From SAR324 cluster bacterium (GTDB lineage: Bacteria; SAR324; JACQKK01): 8,123 nucleotides of DNA. The notes beneath the pieces are model-generated. The model was not told where the DNA came from, did no database searches, and was given only the letters and a program-made list of their open reading frames with translations. The stretch lies in NCBI GenBank assembly GCA_027296185.1, contig JAPUJL010000444.1:1-8123 (forward strand). The letters are read 5' to 3'. Shown piece after piece: positions 5,921 through 8,123 of this stretch (position 1 is the stretch's first letter; each line of letters starts with the position of its first letter). A program made the translations under genes and the position numbers.

Positions 5921-7087
5921 ATGGAGCAACCCCCTCCGAGCGCGAACGCGTCCCCGCCCGGGACGCCGCCTTCCGGCACCGATTCCGCCGGCGCGGCCCG
6001 GCCCGGCCCGGCCAAGGCCGCCTTCGGCGAGACGATGAGCCGCACGCGGGACAATCTGGACCTCCTCAAGGCGTTCTTCCTGGGTGTGCTGCTCACCGCG
6101 GTGATCTACGAGGTGTTCCCGCTGCCGTTCGTGGACGAGCGGCGCGTGACGATGATCTTCGACAATTGGATCTCCGAGGTGATCGTGGCCATGACGCTGT
6201 GGTCGCTGTTCATCCTGGCGTTCAAGTACCGGGTCCATCGACGGCATAATGCGGCTCTGCTGGGCTTTCTGAGTCCACAGGTCGCGGAGTTGATGCGCGA
6301 CGGGGTCAACGCCCGCACCGCGGAGCACGTGCTGGCCGGGCTGCGGCGGATCTTGGCCGGATTGAAAGTGCGCCGCTACGAGGAGTCCAGCATCTTCCGG
6401 CGGGTCTTTCGGGTGCTGCACTACATCCGTGCCGTGCCGAAGCAGGAGGGGATCAACGACCTGTTGGACTACCAGGCGCAGATCGACGTGAAGAAGCTCG
6501 ACGCCAGCTACAGCGTGCTGCACGTCTTCATCTGGGCCATCCCGATCCTGGGCTTCATCGGCACGGTGATGGGGATCGCCGAGGCGGTGCGCGAGTTCTC
6601 CGGATTCATCCAGACCGCCGGGGGCGGCGTGCAGTTCAGCACCCACATGCGCTCGGCGCTGGCGGGCGTCACGAGCGGGCTGGGCATCGCCTTCAACACC
6701 ACCTTCCTGGCGCTGGTGCTGGTGATCCCGGTGATGCTGGCCACCTCCTTCCTGCAGAAGAACGAGGAGGAGTTGCTACTGGCGATCGAGGAGTTCTGCC
6801 TGGAGGAACTGCTGCCGTGCCTGAACTTCGTCCCCGCCTACGACCCGATCGAGGAAAGCTTCGACGAGCATCTGCACCGCCTGCAACAGCTTTCCGCGAC
6901 GTGGCTGGGCCAGTTCGAGCCGCTGATCAAGTCCCTGTCGCTGCAGGTGGACATGGTGCGCCATCAGATGACCGGCATCCAACCGTTGATCAAGGAGTTC
7001 ACCGACCGGCTGATGAGGCTTCCGCCCGACGGGCCCGATGAGGAGCACGGCGTCTCCCGAGACCCCGTCCCCGGTGAGCGGCGATGA
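5921..7087 (+). CDS. MotA/TolQ/ExbB-family membrane protein with extended tails
   Basis: The 388-residue product resembles the MotA/TolQ/ExbB proton-channel family, whose members form inner-membrane rings around an ExbD/TolR/MotB dimer. It has a Pro/Ala/Gly-rich cytoplasmic N-tail (about 1-37) and four membrane segments at about 50-70, 83-102, 199-222 and 253-277. Between segments two and three lies a cytoplasmic loop of about 95 residues. Segment three carries the family core IPILGFIGTVMGIAEAV, and SALAGVTSGLGIAFNT opens segment four. Where ExbB/TolQ have the functionally important Glu (E176 in E. coli ExbB, in EALIATAIGL), this protein has Ser245. The C-terminal 105 residues are helical and possibly coiled. 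No ribosome binding site is visible before ATG 5921, and Met39 (6035) is a weaker alternative start. Its stop overlaps the ExbD-like gene by four bases. It occupies the place where fliR is expected. The function is unknown; a flagellar role is only suggested by position. Confidence 0.8.
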   Translation: MEQPPPSANASPPGTPPSGTDSAGAARPGPAKAAFGETMSRTRDNLDLLKAFFLGVLLTAVIYEVFPLPFVDERRVTMIFDNWISEVIVAMTLWSLFILAFKYRVHRRHNAALLGFLSPQVAELMRDGVNARTAEHVLAGLRRILAGLKVRRYEESSIFRRVFRVLHYIRAVPKQEGINDLLDYQAQIDVKKLDASYSVLHVFIWAIPILGFIGTVMGIAEAVREFSGFIQTAGGGVQFSTHMRSALAGVTSGLGIAFNTTFLALVLVIPVMLATSFLQKNEEELLLAIEEFCLEELLPCLNFVPAYDPIEESFDEHLHRLQQLSATWLGQFEPLIKSLSLQVDMVRHQMTGIQPLIKEFTDRLMRLPPDGPDEEHGVSRDPVPGERR

Positions 7088-7692
7088 GGCAACGCACGCC
7101 GATCACGTTGTTTCCCTTCCTCAGCGTGCTGTTGAGCACGATGGGAATTCTCGCGTTCCTGGCGGTGACGTTCCTGCTCCTCAGCCGCGTGGAGGTGGAC
7201 GTGCCCGTGCGGGAGCCGATCGAGGTGCGCTGGGTGGGGGCGCCGGAGCACGTGCGGCCGCTGCTGGTGGAATGCCGGGCGGACGAGGTGCGGGTACACG
7301 ATCCCAACCAGCCCGGCGTGCGCATCTACTCGCAGGAGGACATCCGGGAGGAGGCGCGCACCGTCCGCGACCTGGAGTTCGAGGGGCTGGCGGAGTTGGG
7401 GCCGGTAGTGGACCGGGCGCGCCTGTTGCGCCTGCTGAAGTCCCGCATCCGGCGCCGCCCGAGCCTGCAGGCCTCGCTGACCCTGTCCCTGGACCGGCTG
7501 GAAGCGGAAAACCTGCGCCTCGGCGAGATCGCCCGCGACGAGCGGTACTACCCGGTGCTGTTGGTCTACCGGGACGGCGTGGAAACCTACGACCTGGTGT
7601 CCTACCTCATCGAGACGACCACGCGGCTCACCGTCGGCCTGGAGCCGATGCTGGAAGGCTGGGGGATTCCTTACCGCAACGGTTCGATCTGA
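7084..7692 (+). CDS. ExbD/TolR-like protein lacking the membrane aspartate
   Basis: The 202-residue protein has one N-terminal membrane helix at about 7-34 and a periplasmic domain. The helix aligns with E. coli ExbD without gaps: ITLFPFLSVLL here against INVTPFIDVML. Ser14 therefore replaces the proton-carrying Asp25, and no acidic residue is in the helix. The C-terminal part (about 156-190, YYPVLLVYRDGVETYDLVSYLI) looks like the final strand-helix unit of ExbD periplasmic domains. A charged insert of roughly 60 residues makes it longer than ExbD (about 140). The start overlaps the upstream ExbB-like stop (ATGA). GGTGAG at 7073-7078 is a moderate ribosome binding site. The coupled pair suggests one complex. 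It could use another ion path, act as a structural scaffold, or be an inactive paralogue. It is not MotB-like, as no OmpA domain is present. Confidence 0.7.
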   Translation: MRQRTPITLFPFLSVLLSTMGILAFLAVTFLLLSRVEVDVPVREPIEVRWVGAPEHVRPLLVECRADEVRVHDPNQPGVRIYSQEDIREEARTVRDLEFEGLAELGPVVDRARLLRLLKSRIRRRPSLQASLTLSLDRLEAENLRLGEIARDERYYPVLLVYRDGVETYDLVSYLIETTTRLTVGLEPMLEGWGIPYRNGSI

Positions 7693-7763
7693 TCCGCCTC
7701 CCGCCCCGGGCGCCGCGTTGGGGGTTCTCTGCTCCGTCATTCTGGCGAACGGGCGGTCGAGCC

Positions 7764-7862
7764 TTCTATTCGGAGATTCGCCGCCGATACCTCCGGGTCG
7801 TATTGCTTTCCGACGGTGAGATGGTCCGCAACGCTTTCTTCGATCGGGAGTTCGAACCATGA
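7764..7862 (+). pseudogene. 3' remnant of a small gene, possibly DUF4258-like
   Basis: In the frame that ends with TGA at 7860-7862, residues such as RYLRVVLLSDGEMVRNAFFDREF resemble, from memory, the C-terminus of small proteins often encoded just before DUF2283 genes. The stop overlaps the DUF2283 start by four bases, the layout of an intact two-gene module. The upstream sequence lacks a suitable start codon with a ribosome binding site and has room for only a few dozen residues after exbD-like ends, so the N-terminal part seems to be missing. The family assignment is weak and the boundary is approximate. Confidence 0.35.
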
Positions 7863-8056
7863 AAATCAAGTACTTCATCGAAACCGACACCCTGTACATC
7901 GAATTCCGCGGCACGTCGGTTGCCGAATCGAGGGATCTCGACGAAAACACCATCCTCGATCTGGATGCGCAGGGAGGCCTTTGCGCGATCACGGTGGAAC
8001 ACGCGTCGAAGCGGACCGGCATTCCGGAATTCTCATACGAGCAAGTCGCCCCGTGA
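7859..8056 (+). CDS. DUF2283 family small protein
   Basis: The 65-residue protein matches the DUF2283 pattern: a starting strand MKIKYFIETDTLYIEF, then SRDLDENTILDLDAQGGLCAITVEHASKR, where the Asp-Glu-Asn and central Asp-Leu-Asp-Ala positions are family-like. DUF2283 proteins have no established biochemical role and are often encoded as the second gene of a small pair with a DUF4258-type partner, sometimes proposed as toxin-antitoxin modules. GGGAG at 7846-7850, eight bases upstream, is a clear ribosome binding site. The coding sequence is visibly more AT-rich than the flagellar genes, consistent with separate acquisition. Its upstream partner seems truncated here, so any module function may be lost. 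Confidence 0.75.
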   Translation: MKIKYFIETDTLYIEFRGTSVAESRDLDENTILDLDAQGGLCAITVEHASKRTGIPEFSYEQVAP

Positions 8057-8123
8057 TTCGACCCTCGGCGTTGCCGGGCGGCGGAGGGGCCATGGGGCGG
8101 ACGAATTAGCCGCTCCGACGATT

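Noticed and set aside
5921..7692. Zorya-type defence system (ZorA/ZorB)
   Set aside because: The second protein has no OmpA domain and lacks the conserved Asp, and no ZorC/ZorD or ZorE-like gene is present.

Overview
The window is a GC-rich bacterial chromosomal segment dominated by flagellar motor and flagellar export genes, all on the + strand. Gene content alone does not fix the phylum. The tandem MotB paralogues, the long FliO with a signal peptide, and an ExbB/ExbD-like pair of a type I associate with Planctomycetes/PVC-like and other deep-branching Gram-negative lineages suggest such a diderm rather than an enteric-type proteobacterium. This placement is an inference.

Layout: 1-194 is an upstream region with no supported gene. 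195-2453 is a stator block: motA, then a MotB paralogue that lacks the ion-carrying aspartate (970-1692), then a second MotB that keeps it (1689-2453, overlapping by 4 bases). After a 170-base gap with a possible sigma-70-like promoter comes fliL (2624-3187), the stator-associated membrane protein. A hairpin just after fliL and a 206-base gap with an 11-bp tandem repeat, which creates a near-consensus sigma-54-like element, separate it from fliN (3394-3843). fliM, commonly found beside fliN, is absent here. fliN, fliO, fliP and fliQ (3394-5883) follow with short gaps, as in many flagellar clusters.

The canonical order (fliP-fliQ-fliR-flhB-flhA) breaks after fliQ. Instead there is a translationally coupled pair, 5921-7087 and 7084-7692, resembling ExbB/TolQ/MotA and ExbD/TolR proteins. 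Both appear to have lost the residues that carry or shape proton flow: the ExbD Asp is Ser, and the ExbB Glu in the third helix is Ser. This pair is the least explained part of the window. With the Asp-less MotB, the segment holds two stator-family proteins without the ion-binding acid.

The right edge (7693-8123) looks like accessory DNA: a short 3' remnant of an unrecognised, possibly DUF4258-like gene overlaps an intact DUF2283-family small protein gene by 4 bases (7859-8056). The last 67 bases hold nothing I can identify.

Functionally, MotA/MotB convert ion flow to torque on the rotor, of which FliN is a C-ring part. FliL stabilises stators. FliO/P/Q help build the export gate. The ExbBD-like pair could energise or scaffold something at the cell envelope, but its role is unknown. 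No tRNA, rRNA, CRISPR array or insertion sequence was seen.
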